Shown here piece after piece: positions 6,503 through 7,082 of a stretch of DNA of 7,082 nt. Position 1 is the stretch's first letter, and each line of letters begins with the position of its first letter. Location: the NCBI GenBank assembly GCA_964370015.1, contig CAYJHD010000098.1, positions 1 through 7,082 on the forward strand, written 5' to 3'. Origin of the DNA: CAYJAD01 sp964370015 (lineage in GTDB: Bacteria; Desulfobacterota; Desulfovibrionia; Desulfovibrionales; Desulfovibrionaceae). Under the pieces are notes generated by a model. That model saw only the letters and a program-made list of their open reading frames with translations, ran no database searches and had not been told where the DNA came from. Position numbers and translations under genes: made by a program.

Positions 6503-6517
6503 CTTTTGTACAAAAGA
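6502..6517. promoter_or_regulatory. Perfect 16-bp palindrome, likely operator
   Basis: TCTTTTGTACAAAAGA is an uninterrupted self-complementary 16-mer. It starts on the last base of the predicted -10 box and covers the expected transcription start of the DHH gene, a usual position for a repressor site bound by a dimer. The regulator cannot be named from sequence. Single TTGTAC or near-identical half-sites occur at 6313-6318, 6333-6338 and 6390-6395. Confidence 0.55.
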
Positions 6518-6553
6518 TAATGTTATTTTTATATTACACAAAATTTTAACTGC

Positions 6554-6566
6554 ATCTCTCGGAGAT
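6554..6566 (+). promoter_or_regulatory. Ribosome binding site inside a small hairpin
   Basis: ATCTC (6554-6558) and GAGAT (6562-6566) form a five-base-pair stem with loop TCG, four bases before the ATG at 6571. The stem takes up most of GGAG (6561-6564), the Shine-Dalgarno sequence that decides this start. The hairpin is short, so it may be only marginally stable. Confidence 0.4.
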
Positions 6567-6570
6567 TAAC

Positions 6571-7082
6571 ATGGCATCCCAATATCGTTTAGTAACTCGT
6601 AGTGACTTTGATGGTCTTGTTTGTGCTGTTCTGCTTAAGCAAATAGGTCTTGTGGGCGACATTCTTTTCGTGCACCCCAAAGATGTGCAAGATGGTCGCA
6701 TAGAATTAAGTAGTTCAGACATCACCACAAACCTTCCCTACAGCCCCTATGTGCATGCCTGTTTTGACCATCACCTTTCCGAAACCTTACGCTCTAAAAC
6801 CCCTGCTAGCAATCACATCATCAACGCCAAGGCTCCATCTGCTGCACGCGTTGTATACGAACACTTTGGTGGAAAAGAGCGTTTCACCAACATTTCTGAA
6901 GATATGATGATTGCTGTAGATAAATCTGACGCTGCAGATTTATCCATGGATGAAATCCTTAATCCACGCAACTGGATTTTGCTCAACTACATCATGGACC
7001 CACGCACAGGCCTTGGCCGTTTCCGTGATTTTCGCATCAGCAACTATGAATTGATGATGAAGCTCATTGGCCTTTGTACAGA
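6571..7082 (+). CDS. DHH-family phosphoesterase, C-terminus beyond window
   Basis: The first 170 residues of a DHH-superfamily phosphoesterase, a metal-dependent enzyme class that includes RecJ, NrnA and family II pyrophosphatases. Homologues with this opening are, as I remember, labelled exopolyphosphatase-related, but the substrate is not shown by sequence. Motif I is TRSDFDGLVCA (9-19), with Asp12 and Asp14 as likely metal ligands and Arg10 where many members have His. Asp38 or Asp41 (HPKDVQDG) is a candidate for motif II, Asp66-His67-His68 (CFDHHLSE) is the name-giving motif III, and Asp117 or Asp120 (AVDKSDAADL) fits motif IV. The ATG at 6571 has GGAG six bases upstream. The reading frame is open to the edge, so the C-terminal DHHA1-type or other domain is unseen. 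No signal peptide is present, so it is probably cytosolic. It is divergent from the flavoprotein gene. Confidence 0.85.
   Translation, partial: MASQYRLVTRSDFDGLVCAVLLKQIGLVGDILFVHPKDVQDGRIELSSSDITTNLPYSPYVHACFDHHLSETLRSKTPASNHIINAKAPSAARVVYEHFGGKERFTNISEDMMIAVDKSDAADLSMDEILNPRNWILLNYIMDPRTGLGRFRDFRISNYELMMKLIGLCT

Noticed and set aside
1..7082. Mobile element, prophage, CRISPR or defence system.
   Set aside because: No transposase, integrase, phage, Cas or toxin-like protein, no terminal inverted repeats and no regularly spaced repeats are visible. All genes belong to housekeeping or widespread families.

Overview
The window looks like ordinary chromosomal housekeeping DNA from a bacterium of moderate GC content. 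The FolC N-terminus, the FolC-SelA pairing and the DHH protein opening with TRSDFDG resemble genes I know from Desulfovibrionaceae (Desulfobacterota). That placement is inferred from remembered protein style, not from a search. I see no insertion sequence, phage gene, CRISPR array or toxin-antitoxin pair.

Layout from left to right. Positions 1-54 hold the 5' three-quarters of a tRNA-Arg(TCT) gene, transcribed leftwards and cut by the window edge. Positions 55-200 are a divergent promoter region. Positions 201-4309 hold three tightly packed rightward genes that look like one operon: folC (folate polyglutamylation), selA (selenocysteinyl-tRNA synthesis) and an M18 zinc aminopeptidase. The operon ends in one possible and one clear hairpin terminator (4316-4411). 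The clear one also serves the leftward gene that converges on it. Positions 4419-6286 hold two leftward genes: an HI0933/YhiN-family flavoprotein upstream and an exported, probably lipid-anchored NlpC/P60 cell-wall peptidase downstream. The peptidase has its own promoter in the 62-base gap. Positions 6287-6570 are a divergent regulatory region rich in inverted repeats. From 6571 to the right edge runs the N-terminal part of a DHH-family phosphoesterase.

The proteins are recognisable and mostly carry the expected catalytic residues. They do not form one pathway: one-carbon metabolism, Sec-tRNA synthesis, peptide turnover, a flavoprotein, wall remodelling and a phosphoesterase. SelA implies that the organism makes selenoproteins, but selB, selC and selD are not here, and no gene whose end is in the window stops at TGA.

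The regulatory DNA deserves more attention than the proteins. Two genes (folC and the NlpC/P60 gene) lack a Shine-Dalgarno sequence, and the best promoter of each puts the -10 box only 6-8 bases before the ATG, which suggests leaderless transcripts. The DHH gene has a perfect 16-bp palindrome at its predicted promoter and a small hairpin over its ribosome binding site. Related TTGTAC half-sites recur across that intergenic region. No undescribed multi-gene system is evident.
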